Notes: generated from the letters alone by a model not told the origin. Counted from the first letter of the stretch, positions 48,213-57,898 are shown. The stretch is 64,000 bases of DNA from DASQUK01 sp963813485 (GCA_963813485.1 CAWEZE010000017.1:1-64000), one strand, 5' to 3'. Translations and numbers: made by a program.

Positions 48213-50498
48213 ATGGGCGGGACGGTCGGGCGGCCGAGGTCGGTTGCGGCGACGCAGCGCACGCGCAAATGGAGGCGCGGCCTCGTTGCCCTGCCGTTGG
48301 TGGCGGCACTCCTCGGACTGTCGGGGTGCAACCTCCGTTCGGGCTTCACGGATTATGTCGTCTTCAGTGGACTCAACCGCCCGACGGCCATCGAGTTCGC
48401 ACCCGACGGGCGGGTGTTCGTGGCCGAAAAGCGGGGTGTCGTCAAGGTCTTCGACAACCTGACCGACCACACGCCCACCGTCTTCGCCGACCTTCGCACC
48501 CAGGTCCACAATTTCTGGGACCGCGGGCTGCTGGGGCTGGCACTGCACCCGGACTTTCCGGTCAACCCCTCGGTGTATGTGCTCTACACCCGCGACGCGG
48601 AGCCCGGAGGGGCGGCGCCCCGCTGGGGTAGGCCCGGCGCCGACATTGACCCGTGCCCGACACCGCCAGGGGCCACGGCCGACGGCTGCGTGGTGACCGG
48701 CCGCCTGTCACGCCTCACCGCCAACGGCAACGTGTGGACGGGTAGCGAAGATGTGCTCATCACCGACTGGTGCCAGCAGTACCCGAGCCACTCGATCGGC
48801 ACGATCGAGTTCGGGGCCGACGGGGCGCTGTACGTGGGCGGGGGCGAGGGTGCCAGCTTCAACTGGCGTGACTACGGCCAGGACGGCGACCCGCTCAACC
48901 CCTGCGATGACCCGCCGGGTGGTGCCGGGGTCGCGCTGACGCCACCCACGGCGGAGGGCGGGTCGCTTCGCTCCCAAGACGTACGCAGCCCGGCCGACCC
49001 GACCGGGCTCAGCGGAACCATAATCCGCATCAACCCCGAGACGGGCGAGGCAATGCCCGACAATCCAATGGCTGCATCGCTTGACGCGAACACGCGTCGG
49101 ATCGTTGCCTACGGCCTGCGCAATCCCTTCCGGTTCGCGCTTCGACCGGGCACCGACGAGCTCTGGATCGGAGACGTCGGCCAGGACAGCTGGGAAGAGA
49201 TCAACCGCTCGATCGGTGGCGACAGCCAGGTCGACAACTTCGGCTGGCCCTGCATGGAGGGTCCCGGCCGAATGCGCGGGTTCGACCTCCTGGACCTCGA
49301 TCTCTGCGAGTCGCTGTACGTGACGGGTGGCGCCGTCCCGCCGTTCTTCGCGTACCGGCACGACCAGCCGATCAACAACGAGTCCTGCACGGCCAACGGC
49401 GGCTCCTCGATCACAGGCGTCGCCTTACCGCCACCCGACGGCGCCTACCCCGACTTTTACGACGGCGCGCTGTTCTTTGCCGACTCGTCGCGAGGGTGCA
49501 TCTGGGCGATGCGGGCGGGAGCGAACGGGCGGCCGGACCCCACCAAAGTGACGTGGTTCCACCAGGCGGCCGAGACTCCCGTCGAGCTGGAAATCGGACC
49601 CGGCGGGGAGCTCTGGTACGTCGACCTGCTCGGCGGTGGCGTCCACAGGATCGGCTATTCGTCCACCAACACGCCGCCGGACGCCGCGTTCACCGCCACG
49701 CCGCCCTCGGGTGAGCCACCCCTCACCGTGTCATTCGACGCCGCCGCTTCGTCCGACCCCGACCCCGGCGACGGGCTGACCTACGCCTGGGACCTCGATG
49801 GTGACGGAGACCTGGACGACGCGACGGGCCCGGAAGCCACCATGACCTACGACACCATCGGTACACGAACCGTCCGGCTCGAGGTCACCGACAGGGCCGG
49901 GGTGACCGACGGGGCCCAGACCACGATCCGGGTGGGCACCGAGCCGCCTGTGCCCATGATCGACACACCGGCCGAGGTGACGACGACCGCGGTCGGCGAG
50001 ATCGTCGGCTTCTCGGGCCATGCCACCGTGTCGGGCCAGGAGCTCCCGCCCTCCGCGCTGTCGTGGTCGGCTGACATGCTGCACTGCAGTGATGCAGGTT
50101 GCCACCGACATTCCGACATCTTCGGCCTCGTTGGGGCGGCGTCGGGCTCGTTCGCCATGCCCGACCATGCGTACCCGGCGCATGTCGAGCTGCATCTGAC
50201 CGCTACGTGGGAAGGCGAGACGGCTACGACGACCACCCGCATCGACTATCGCACGGTCGACGTCACGCTCACCGCCAATACGGCCGGGGCCACGATGACG
50301 CTCGGCGAGCACACGGGCTTGCCGCCACTCACACGCGCACTGCCCGTCGGTTCCCGCGTGACGATCTCGGCGGCCGACACCGTGAGCGGCGAGCTCGGTC
50401 AGATCTCGTTTGCGAGTTGGTCGGACGGCGGTGCGCGCACGCACGACATCGCGGTACCGGCCGAGCCGACGACGCTGACCGCCAGCTACACGAACTAG
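48213..50498 (+). CDS. secreted glucose/sorbosone dehydrogenase-like lipoprotein with PKD domain
   Basis: 761 residues. Lipoprotein signal ending LLGLSGC (Cys39). Residues ~45-480 are a PQQ-dependent sugar dehydrogenase-type beta-propeller: GLNRPTAIEFAPDGRVFVAE, YGLRNPFRFALRPGTDELWI, GDVGQDSWEEIN, FADSSRGCIWAM. A PKD domain covers ~488-570 (SFDAAASSDPDPGDGLTYAW). A further ~190 residues of beta-sandwich follow, with HCSDAGCHRH, typical of propeller-PKD fusions. It probably oxidises or binds sugars outside the cell; PQQ dependence is inferred. Confidence 0.88.
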   Translation: MGGTVGRPRSVAATQRTRKWRRGLVALPLVAALLGLSGCNLRSGFTDYVVFSGLNRPTAIEFAPDGRVFVAEKRGVVKVFDNLTDHTPTVFADLRTQVHNFWDRGLLGLALHPDFPVNPSVYVLYTRDAEPGGAAPRWGRPGADIDPCPTPPGATADGCVVTGRLSRLTANGNVWTGSEDVLITDWCQQYPSHSIGTIEFGADGALYVGGGEGASFNWRDYGQDGDPLNPCDDPPGGAGVALTPPTAEGGSLRSQDVRSPADPTGLSGTIIRINPETGEAMPDNPMAASLDANTRRIVAYGLRNPFRFALRPGTDELWIGDVGQDSWEEINRSIGGDSQVDNFGWPCMEGPGRMRGFDLLDLDLCESLYVTGGAVPPFFAYRHDQPINNESCTANGGSSITGVALPPPDGAYPDFYDGALFFADSSRGCIWAMRAGANGRPDPTKVTWFHQAAETPVELEIGPGGELWYVDLLGGGVHRIGYSSTNTPPDAAFTATPPSGEPPLTVSFDAAASSDPDPGDGLTYAWDLDGDGDLDDATGPEATMTYDTIGTRTVRLEVTDRAGVTDGAQTTIRVGTEPPVPMIDTPAEVTTTAVGEIVGFSGHATVSGQELPPSALSWSADMLHCSDAGCHRHSDIFGLVGAASGSFAMPDHAYPAHVELHLTATWEGETATTTTRIDYRTVDVTLTANTAGATMTLGEHTGLPPLTRALPVGSRVTISAADTVSGELGQISFASWSDGGARTHDIAVPAEPTTLTASYTN

Positions 50499-50602
50499 AC
50501 CCCTCATCTGGCCGGGACGTCCCCCGAGACGCCCCCGGAGCGCGTCCACCCAGGGCAAACCAAGCGGCAGGTCGGCGTCGACCGGGTACCGTGATGACCC
50601 GG

Positions 50603-50675
50603 TCGGGGGTAGTTCAACTGGTAGAACGCCGGCCTTTGGAGCCGGTTGTTGCAGGTTCGAGCCCTGCCCCCCGAG
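50603..50675 (+). tRNA. tRNA-Gln (anticodon TTG)
   Basis: 73-nt cloverleaf: acceptor TCGGGGG/CCCCCGA with discriminator G, D-stem GTTC/GAAC, anticodon stem CCGGC/GCCGG with loop CTTTGGA, T-stem GCAGG/CCTGC with loop TTCGAGC. The anticodon at 50636-50638 is TTG. CCA is not encoded. It separates the housekeeping part on the left from the accessory region on the right. Confidence 0.93.
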
Positions 50676-50933
50676 CTACAAAAGTCCTGCTAGATCGGCC
50701 ACGATCGCGTGAATGATCGAGTGGACAGCAGTGGGTGTGACGGCGACTCGGGGGACGGAGCGGTGAACGCGCAGGTGAACGGCCCGTCGAATGCTCGGCT
50801 AGTGACTCGAGATCTTTTTCGTGCCGCGGCCGTCATCCGCTCTGAGCGATGCGCCGCTTCAGTCGGCCATTGACAATCACGGCGGTCGGCGCACCGCCGC
50901 TGGTCGCGCCATTCACATAGGCAGGTGTTACCG
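50676..50933. other. 258-bp region after the tRNA
   Basis: No gene seen. A perfect TTGACA lies at 50870-50875, but no convincing -10 hexamer follows at the usual distance. TCATCC at 50833-50838 is one intact half of the 17-bp palindrome found elsewhere in this region, about 100 bp before the next start. Its other half (GAGCGA) is degraded. Confidence 0.4.
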
Positions 50934-51318
50934 ATGTTGCTCGCCGAGTGGCAAGTAGGCGAAGTGTTCCTGGCCACGGTGTGGTTCAGTCTCTTCGTCC
51001 TGTGGATCTGGCTAGTGTTCGCCGTCTTTACCGACATCTCCGCACTGGGGACTTGAGCGGATGAGCTAAGGCGCTCTGGTGCCTCTTCGTGATCGTCGCG
51101 CCGTACCTGGGCGTTTTCGTGTACCTGATTGCGCGGGGCGGCAAGATGCGCGAGCGGGCGCCCAGGCGCAGGCGGGGGCGCAGCGCGCGTACATCCAGGA
51201 AGCGGCCGGCACGGCGTCGAACCCCGCGGCCGAGATCGAGCGACTGGCCAACTTGCGCGACCAGGGCGCCATCGACGACGCCGAGTTCCAGGCCCTGAAG
51301 GCCAAGGCTCTCGTCTGA
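50934..51318 (+). pseudogene. membrane-anchored SHOCT-domain protein, broken
   Basis: Reads MLLAEWQVGEVFLATVW with a membrane helix, and after correction continues to APYLGVFVYLIARGGKMRER (second helix), AQRAYIQEAAGTASNP and the SHOCT tail ERLANLRDQGAIDDAEFQALK. Three defects interrupt it: a missing T at ~51039, TGA for an expected TGG at 51062-51064, and a missing G at ~51160. This family is common in actinobacterial stress clusters. The in-frame stop makes true decay more likely here than for the other broken genes. Confidence 0.75.
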
Positions 51319-51361
51319 CCCCAGGCAAACGGTCCACCTTGCCCGCGACTCGACAGCAGCG

Positions 51362-51378
51362 TCACCCCGTTCGGATGA
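51362..51378. promoter_or_regulatory. MalT-box-like palindrome, site 1
   Basis: TCACCC-CGTTC-GGATGA, one mismatch from TCATCC-N5-GGATGA. Lies in the 388-bp gap 51319-51706, which holds no gene that I can support. GGATGA matches the GGA(T/G)GA core bound by MalT-family regulators. Confidence 0.6.
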
Positions 51379-51527
51379 GGCGCTCAGGCCATGTGCCGTC
51401 GGTTTGGAGCGATGTCCCGGTGTCGACAGGGGCCGAAGTGGGTCGCTTGGCACGGTGCGCCGGGCCATGGCGGTCAGTGATCACTCCGTGCGCGCGGGCA
51501 GCATCGGTGGCGAGAAGAATCGCGACT

Positions 51528-51544
51528 CCATCCCGAACGGATGA
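51528..51544. promoter_or_regulatory. MalT-box-like palindrome, site 2
   Basis: CCATCC-CGAAC-GGATGA, one mismatch from the consensus. 166 bp from site 1 (about 16 helical turns), with the same GAGGCG sequence after GGAT in both. About 163 bp upstream of the gene at 51707. Confidence 0.6.
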
Positions 51545-51706
51545 GGCGAGTTCCCTGCCCCGCCGCAAGGCTCACAGGTACCAGATCCCGGTCGTTGAAT
51601 TGCACGGACCAATGTCCAAGCCGAGAGGAGCGCGAGCGTCCTGGACCACTCCATGCCAAAGGAGAAGTCGGATGACTCCCGAAGTTGAACGCAGGACGAC
51701 GAGGTC

Positions 51707-52117
51707 GTGATCTGGGCCATCCTGGCCATGCTCGGGATCCCGCTGTGGCTGTGCGCCATCGGCATCCTGACGGTGGTCTTCCAGAACCGCAGGCTGCGCA
51801 AGCGGCCCGGCAACGTTCCCATCCGGGTCCTGCGGCCAGGGAAGAGCAGATGGACGTTCGGCCACGGCGTCTGGGTGTCCGATGTCTTCGCATGGCGGGG
51901 GAGCCCGGCGGCCTGGCGCGAGGATCTCGTCCAGGTCAGCGGCGCATCACCCCGTGCTGCCGACGTCGAGGAACGGAAGAAGCTTCACCGCATCGGTGAC
52001 CAACCCGTCATTGCCACCTTCGAGCTCGCCGAAGGTGGGACGCTCGAGGTCGCCACCGGGGCTGAGCATCGCTCAGCCCTCCTGGGTCCTTTCGCTGACG
52101 TTGCGACAGACGCCTGA
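51707..52117 (+). CDS. DUF2550-like membrane-anchored protein
   Basis: 136 residues from GTG 51707. One N-terminal helix (WAILAMLGIPLWLCAIGILTVV) and then Arg-rich RLRKRPGN. A cytoplasmic beta-rich domain follows (RPGKSRWTFGHGVWVSDVFAW; TFELAEGGTLEVA). Size, topology and the short GH-G-V/W turn recall DUF2550 proteins of actinobacteria, whose function is unknown. The assignment is tentative. Confidence 0.6.
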   Translation: MIWAILAMLGIPLWLCAIGILTVVFQNRRLRKRPGNVPIRVLRPGKSRWTFGHGVWVSDVFAWRGSPAAWREDLVQVSGASPRAADVEERKKLHRIGDQPVIATFELAEGGTLEVATGAEHRSALLGPFADVATDA

Positions 52118-52141
52118 GCCGCCGACATCACTCGCGCCCCG

Positions 52142-52567
52142 ATGCTGGTGCTGAGCGGGACCGCCACCCTGTTGTCATGTGGGGTGAACGGCCGTCATGG
52201 ACCGGCGCGAGGACGGGCGCGACCGCTGCCAGGACCGGCGCCGGCAAAGGTCGCTGCTGACGGCGTTCCCGCGGTGGAGGCATCCTCCCGCAACTCGGTC
52301 GTCATTCTGCGCCTGCGAGGCAGGACGGACCTCGGCGGGACGTTCACCAACGTGGTGCGGAGGTACGCCGAGTCACTGCGTGCCGTCGGCAGCAAACTCG
52401 TCATCGTCTCCGCCAACAATCGGGTTGTCGAGCAACTGGCCGCAACCCGTGTGCTCGACGTCGTCCACCCCGACGACGTGTACGCCGGCGACGAGTGGGT
52501 CGGCCGCACCGTGCGGCGAGCCCACGACGACGCGCTCGACTGGATCGAGGCGAACCGCCAGCCATGA
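52142..52567 (+). CDS. detached STAS domain, like the C-terminus of SulP transporters
   Basis: 141 residues from ATG 52142, though the first ~50 look uncoded. From ~50 the sequence is SRNSVVILRLRGRTDLGGTF, VRRYAESLRAVGSKLVIVSA and VGRTVRRAHDDALDWIE. This matches the C-terminal STAS domain of SulP anion transporters, but no membrane part is encoded upstream. Either a remnant of a deleted sulP gene or a stand-alone regulatory STAS protein. Real start uncertain. Confidence 0.65.
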   Translation: MLVLSGTATLLSCGVNGRHGPARGRARPLPGPAPAKVAADGVPAVEASSRNSVVILRLRGRTDLGGTFTNVVRRYAESLRAVGSKLVIVSANNRVVEQLAATRVLDVVHPDDVYAGDEWVGRTVRRAHDDALDWIEANRQP

Positions 52568-52655
52568 CACGATCGCGGTGCCAACGAGAGCCAGCAGCTC
52601 GTCCAGACCGACCCTGTTGCCGGGCGACTGCCGGATCGAGGGGGAGCTGACGTCG

Positions 52656-53012
52656 ATGCACTACGAGGAGTTGATGGAGAACGTCGTCAAGGCGTTCGAG
52701 GTGGCGGGAGTTGCCCTGCTTGCGATCGGCTCGATCCTGGCCCTGGTTGATGCGACTGCCGCACTGCGACGGGGGGAGCGCCGGTCGGCATATCAGCGCG
52801 CTCGTCAGGGAGTTGGCCGATCGATCCTGCTCGGCCTGGAGGTCCTCATCATCGCCGACATCATCAAGACGATCACGATCGATCCCACCGTCGAGAGCGC
52901 GCTGACGCTCGGGCTGATCGTCCTGGTTCGAACCTTCCTCAGCTTCTCGCTGGAGATCGAGTTGGAAGGTGCTCTGCCCTGGCGACGACAGCAACGGCCG
53001 ACGGAGGAGTGA
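52656..53012 (+). CDS. DUF1622 family membrane protein
   Basis: 118 residues from ATG 52656, with GGGGAG eleven bases upstream. Opens MHYEELMENVVKAFEVAGV. Three hydrophobic segments (VALLAIGSILALVDATAAL; SILLGLEVLIIADIIKTI; ALTLGLIVLVRTFLSFSL) surround the conserved ERRSAYQRARQGVGRSILLG loop, and SLEIELEG lies near the end. This is the DUF1622 pattern. Function unknown; often found beside stress and ion-transport genes. Confidence 0.85.
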   Translation: MHYEELMENVVKAFEVAGVALLAIGSILALVDATAALRRGERRSAYQRARQGVGRSILLGLEVLIIADIIKTITIDPTVESALTLGLIVLVRTFLSFSLEIELEGALPWRRQQRPTEE

Positions 53013-53100
53013 ACCGACGGGATCGCCGACGGCGTCCCCCAGGGTGAAATCCACCGTGATCTGGCGGCGGTGGGCATGATCACCCGGGGGAGCGTGACCG

Positions 53101-54513
53101 TCAGTTTCGCTCGGCGGCGCTGACGGCCTCGAAGTCACGCTCGTTCTGGTCGGCGTACGCCACCGCGAAGTCGGCGATGGCGCGCTCGAAGCCCACACCG
53201 GTCCCGAGGTACCCCGCGATGGCGATCCGGTCGCCGGACCGTGCGTGACCACGCGCGAGCGTCCAGCCACAGAGCTGCGCGTAGATCTTCAGGATGTCGG
53301 GAGTCATCACTTCTATGGGGGGCGACACCTTCCAGTCCCACAGTTGCCGCACATAGAAGTCGCGTTCGACGCCGTCGATCCCCTCGGCACGCGTCCACCC
53401 GAGCAGGATGTCCCCCGCCGTCTGCAGCAGGCGTTGCCCCTCCACCACCCGTTGACCATGGTTGGCGAAGCTGCTCTTGCCGACGTACGGCTCGAGCACG
53501 GAGGCTTCGGCTTCCTTCACCTGCAGGAAGAGCGGATCGGCGTCGTCCTTCCCGAGCAAGAGCGCGATCCAGCACCGCGTCCCTACGCTCCCGACACCCA
53601 CGACCTTGCGCGCGAAGTCGACGAGCCGGTAGCCCTCGAGGAGGTGCCGGCGATCGTGTTGCAGGCTACGGCGGTACACCCGATAGCGCTCGTGCAACCA
53701 GGCCAGGAAGGGCTCAGGGTCGGTGTCGCCGGCGAGATCGGTCACCGGCACCAGCGTCGGCGGGTCGCTAACGATCCGGTACGCGCCATCGACCCGCTGC
53801 GTGAGCCGCGACAGCGCCTTGAGGCTGTCCTTGCGCTGGGCCTTGGCGGCGGTGCGCTCGAAGCGCTTGACGTCGTCGGGGCTGACATGGCTCCGCCAGC
53901 GGTCGAGGACGCCCTGTACGTCGAGCCGGGAGTACCAGACGTCGAGGTTCGTCATCGTCGCGAACTGGGCCATCGCCTCTCGGTACGAGCGCGCAACCCG
54001 TCGGACGACCGCGCGCGCCGTCTTGGACGAGAACTCCCGCGACCGGGCCGCGATCTCGAAGCTTGCGGCCAGCCGCTTGACGTCCCATTCGAACGGGCCG
54101 GGCACGGTCTCGTCGAAGTCGTTCATGTCGAAGACCATCGAGCGATCGGGTGCCGCGAAGCCGCCGAAGTTGGCGAGGTGGGCGTCGCCACACGCCTGCA
54201 CCCGCAGCCCCGAGCTCGGCACCGTCGCCAGGTCGGCAGCCATGATCACCGCCGCCCCGCGGTAGAAGGTGAACGGCGACTCGAGCATGCGCTCGTGACG
54301 AAGGGGCACGAGCTCGGGGACGCGCGTGGCTTCCTGGGCGCGCAAGAGGGCGACAGGATCGGCCCGCTTCGTGCCGGCCGCCCACTCGGCATGCGCGGAA
54401 CGCGGCACCGCCGCACGCGCCGCGCGCCCGAGCGCCGCCCGCTGCGCGGGGTCGAGGTGGACCACCGCCTTCGGGCGGTCGGCGGTTCGGGTCGGCCGAT
54501 CCGAGCCGGACAT
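53101..54513 (-). CDS. DUF2252 family protein (kinase-like fold)
   Basis: 470 residues. RHERMLESPFTFYRGAAVIM is the DUF2252 opening motif. CGDAHLANFGGF and VFDMNDFDETVPGPFEWDVK follow; they correspond to kinase-like catalytic and metal loops. The end has YADQNERDFE. The family is predicted to be phosphotransferase-like, but no reaction is established. Probably cotranscribed with the two genes upstream (gap 80 bp). Confidence 0.9.
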   Translation of the reverse strand: MSGSDRPTRTADRPKAVVHLDPAQRAALGRAARAAVPRSAHAEWAAGTKRADPVALLRAQEATRVPELVPLRHERMLESPFTFYRGAAVIMAADLATVPSSGLRVQACGDAHLANFGGFAAPDRSMVFDMNDFDETVPGPFEWDVKRLAASFEIAARSREFSSKTARAVVRRVARSYREAMAQFATMTNLDVWYSRLDVQGVLDRWRSHVSPDDVKRFERTAAKAQRKDSLKALSRLTQRVDGAYRIVSDPPTLVPVTDLAGDTDPEPFLAWLHERYRVYRRSLQHDRRHLLEGYRLVDFARKVVGVGSVGTRCWIALLLGKDDADPLFLQVKEAEASVLEPYVGKSSFANHGQRVVEGQRLLQTAGDILLGWTRAEGIDGVERDFYVRQLWDWKVSPPIEVMTPDILKIYAQLCGWTLARGHARSGDRIAIAGYLGTGVGFERAIADFAVAYADQNERDFEAVSAAERN

Positions 54514-54593
54514 CAGACCTTGAGTGGGCCGGTCAGGAGTGTCGCCATCGCTCCTCCTCGCGTCGCGGACGGGCTGGCAAAGGCCGGTGTGGA

Positions 54594-54764
54594 TCAGCGG
54601 CGGAAGCCGCGATCCTGGCGACGGTCGCGACGATCCTCGCGACGGTCCTGGCGTCGATCCACGCCGTGCGAAACGACGGCGGCGGTGCCGACCACCGCGG
54701 CCGTTCTGGCCACCGGCGCGCCGATGACACCGCGTCGTGCAGCTCGAGCAGGTCGAAGGGGCAT
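54594..54764 (-). CDS. short Arg-rich protein with one hydrophobic segment
   Basis: 56 residues from the ATG at 54764; AAGGAG six bases upstream decides the start. ARAARRGVIGAPVARTAAVV is followed by GTAAVVSHGV and a tail with five copies of D/E-R-R-x. Similar small ARTAAVVGTA proteins occur in actinobacterial stress clusters, often with SHOCT domains. Function unknown. Its ribosome site lies inside the end of the DUF6325 gene. Confidence 0.65.
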   Translation of the reverse strand: MPLRPARAARRGVIGAPVARTAAVVGTAAVVSHGVDRRQDRREDRRDRRQDRGFRR

Positions 54765-54765
54765 G

Positions 54766-55230
54766 TCAATCTCCTTCACTTTGCGCGGCGTCCTCGGCCG
54801 CGATGGACGCCGCGATCGCCTGGGTGGGAATCCTGCCGGTGGCGATCAGCTGGCCACCGGCGCGGCGGGCCGCCGACGCGAACGGGGCCGCCCAGGAGTT
54901 CTCCCAGACGACGACGCCGGCCACGCTGCCGTTCTCCATCGCCTCGGCAAGGTGCACCACGTCCTCGGCGGCCAGAATCTCGGCGATCTCGGTCTCCAGG
55001 CCGAGCAGCTCGCCCGCCTGGTCCTCGTCGAGGTCGTCGATCTCGAACGCCTCGACGGTGCCGTCGTTGGCCTTGTGCATGATCAGCAGGTCGAGCACAC
55101 GGACGGTCCCGGACTTGACCAGCGAGGCGAGCTCGGCCGCCATCTCGCCCGAGAAGTTGCTCTTGCCTGCAGGAAACTCGACGACGAGGTAGTCCACCGG
55201 GCCCAGCTCGTCGATCTCGGTCGCACTCAT
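54766..55230 (-). CDS. DUF6325/DUF1269-like stress protein
   Basis: 154 residues, ATG start with GGAGCT upstream. GPVDYLVVEFPAGKSNFSGE opens the first of two alpha-beta repeats. VRVLDLLIMHKANDGTVEAF and VAGVVVWENSWAAPFASAAR mark the cores. Soluble and acidic. Families of this kind accompany general-stress genes in actinobacteria; biochemical role unknown. Head gene of a probable three-gene operon ending with the DUF2252 gene. Confidence 0.85.
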   Translation of the reverse strand: MSATEIDELGPVDYLVVEFPAGKSNFSGEMAAELASLVKSGTVRVLDLLIMHKANDGTVEAFEIDDLDEDQAGELLGLETEIAEILAAEDVVHLAEAMENGSVAGVVVWENSWAAPFASAARRAGGQLIATGRIPTQAIAASIAAEDAAQSEGD

Positions 55231-55351
55231 CGGGAGCTCCTATCTCACGTGGCCGTGTCGGCCTCCCCACGTCCGGACGGTGCCCTCGCGGGTTCGCCGG
55301 ACGACGGCGGGAGCCTCCGGCGCACGATCTCGCGATCGGCGACATCTGTCG

Positions 55352-55368
55352 TCATCCGTTCCGGATGA
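55352..55368. promoter_or_regulatory. MalT-box-like palindrome, site 3 (perfect)
   Basis: TCATCC-GTTCC-GGATGA; with the spacer ends the dyad reads TCATCCG-TTC-CGGATGA, a 7-bp perfect arm. Centre is about 130 bp upstream of the DUF6325 start. It continues GATCAACG, as does site 4 with GATCAACC. Confidence 0.7.
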
Positions 55369-55488
55369 TCAACGCCGGGAGCGGCGAGCGGGATCCAGGT
55401 CACGATGTCCCACCAACAGCTCCTCGGCGGGCGAACACGGGTTACGTCGCCACATCGTCGGCTCGATCAAGCTCGCTCGCGCTGCGGG

Positions 55489-57898
55489 TCATGCCGACAG
55501 GCCGTGCGCGGCGTGCCCATGGTGCTCGGCGGCATGGAGCTCGAGCTCGTCCTGGTCCGATAGGTGCGGCTTGATGTCGAACACCACCTTCTTCACCGTG
55601 CCGGTGAACGGGAAGGGCTTGTCGCGCTCGTAGCTTCGATCGACCACGCCACCGTTGTCCCGTCCGATGTCCATCCCCGCATAGCCCGAGAATCGGACGG
55701 GCACCGTGTGGTCCATGCGGCCCTTGCCCACGGGACGGCCATCGATGAACAGGGTGACGTTTCCGCCGGTCGCCGGTGTGGCCCCGTCGGCCTCGAACTC
55801 CATGCGGACGGTCACGTCGCCGGCCGGGAGGTCTTCCTCCGCGACCTGCGTGAAGACGAGCACGCCCATCATCGAGTAGGTGTGCGTGAGCTTTCCGTCC
55901 TTGACGTAGAGGGTGAACCCCCCGAGGTGGTCGGCCTCCGCGACGATCACGCCCTCGGCGCCGCCGTCGGGCACGACCAGATCGGCGGTGATCGCGTACG
56001 AGCGGTTGTAGATCCTCGGGATCATGCCCGGCATCACGTTCTGGACGTCGCCCCGGAACTCGAACGTCGTCTCTCCGGTGAGCGGCGGCAGGATGCCGAA
56101 GAACGTCGACAAGGTCGCGAGCAGCGGCAACACCTTGTAGCGTTCGGCCTCCTGCCAGAACAGGTCCTTGAGCTCCTGGACCTTTTCGGGGTGCTCGGCG
56201 GCCAGATCGTTCGCCTGGGTGAAGTCGTCGGGCAGGTAGTACAGCTCGGCAGGGCCCGAGTCCGGATCCCAGACGCCCGGGGCGAAGGGCGCGAGCGCCT
56301 CCGCGGTGAGCAACCACGGGATGCGCTCGGTCTTCATCGCGAGCCACCAGCCGTCCTTGTACATGGCGCGGCTGCCGACCGTCTCGAAGTACTGCTGCGT
56401 GCGGTGCTCGGGTGCCGCGCCATCGGTGAGCGAGGCGACGAACGAGGTTCCGTGCATGGGCTCCTGCTCGATCCCGTCGACCGTGTCCGGCACGGGGATG
56501 CCCGCGGCCTCGAGGATCGTGGGTGCCACGTCGATCACATGGGTGAACGGCGTGCGAAGCGCACCGGCGTCGCTGACGTGAGCGGGCCAGTGCAACGACC
56601 ATGGGGTCGCGCGTCCCGCCGAGGTGTGAGCCGACCTGCTTGCCCCACTGGAACGGCGTGTTCCCCGCCCACGCCCAGGCTGCTCCGTAGTGCGGCGCCA
56701 TGAGCGAGGAGCTCCACGCGTCGAGCCCGCCGTGGAGCTCCGTGAGCTGGAGCTGCATCTCGTCGGTCAGCGGGATGCCGTTCTGCATCGTCAGCTCGTT
56801 GAACGAGCCGGTGATGGTCCCCTCCATGCTGGCGCCGTTGTCGCCCCAGATCCAGATGATCAGCGTGTTGTCGAGCTCGCCCAGGTCCTCGATCGCATCG
56901 ATCACGCGCCCGACGTTGTGGTCCGCGTTCTCGGAGTACCCCGCATAGACCTCCATCTGGCGGGCGTAGAACGGCTTCAGGTTGTCGGGCACGTCGTCCC
57001 AGGCCGGGAACGCCTCGTCGCGGGGGGTCAGCTCGGCGTCGGCGGGAATGACCCCGAGCTCCTTCTGGCGGGCGAAGGTCTGCTCGCGCAGCCGGTCCCA
57101 TCCCTGGTCGAACTGGCCCTTGTACCTGTCCGCCCACTCCTTCGCGACATGGTGCGGGGCGTGGCTGCAGCCCGTCGAGTAGTACACGAAGAAGGGCTTG
57201 CGGGCGTCCTGTGCACGTACCCCGTGGAGCCACTCGATCGTTCGGTCGGCCATCGCGTCGGGGAAGTAGTACGGATGCTCCTCGTCGTAGAACTCCTCGG
57301 GAGTGCCGATGATCTTCTGGTTCTCCGCGAGACATGGGTCCCACTGACTCGACCCGCCGCCCAGGATCCCGTAGAAGTAGTCGAATCCCCAGCCGTTCGG
57401 CCAGCGGTCGAACGGCCCCGCGGGACCTTGCTCGCCGTCGGGTGTCAGGTGCCACTTGCCGAACGCCGCCGTGCTGTAGCCGTTGTCCCGCAGGATCCGG
57501 GGCAGCGGCGCGCAGTCCCGTGGAAGGGTGGCGCAATAGCCGGGGAACCCACCCGCGAACTCGCCGATCGAGCCGAACCCCACCGCGTGGTTGTTCCGCC
57601 CGGTCAGCAATGCCGCCCGCGTCGGAGAGCACAGCGCCGTGACGTGGAGCCGGTTGTAGCGCAGGCCGCCCTCGGCCATCCGCGTGTAGTTGGGTGTCCG
57701 GATCGGCCCGCCGAAGGTGCCCGGGTTGCCGAACCCCGCGTCGTCGATGAGCACCAGCAGCACGTTGGGGGCCCCGTCCGGCGGCCTCGGGTGCTCGATC
57801 AGGTTCCAGTCGGGCTGGGAGCCGTCGAGAGTCCTGTCGACGACTCCCGAGAACGTCTCGCGCCGGATCGGGAGCCTGCTGCGATCGGGTTCACTCAT
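55489..57898 (-). CDS. arylsulfatase-type sulfatase, one frameshift
   Basis: 802 residues when corrected; ATG at 57898. Formylglycine cysteine C90 in ALCSPTRAALLTGRNN. Metal and substrate blocks LVLIDDAGFGNPGTFGG, GKWHLTPDGEQG, SHAPHHVAKEW and IWIWGDNGAS. An extra base at 56594-56595 shifts the frame; removing it joins GGTRDPMVV to HWPAHVSDAGALRTPF. The C-terminal ~200 residues form a lectin-like beta-sandwich (GGFTLYVKDGKLTHTY). Similar in layout to the 28-kb sulfatase but longer. No signal peptide seen. Confidence 0.9.

Noticed and set aside
53245..55368. 707-codon open frame opposite the DUF2252 and DUF6325 genes
   Set aside because: Crosses several real genes and gaps; composition is shadow-like.
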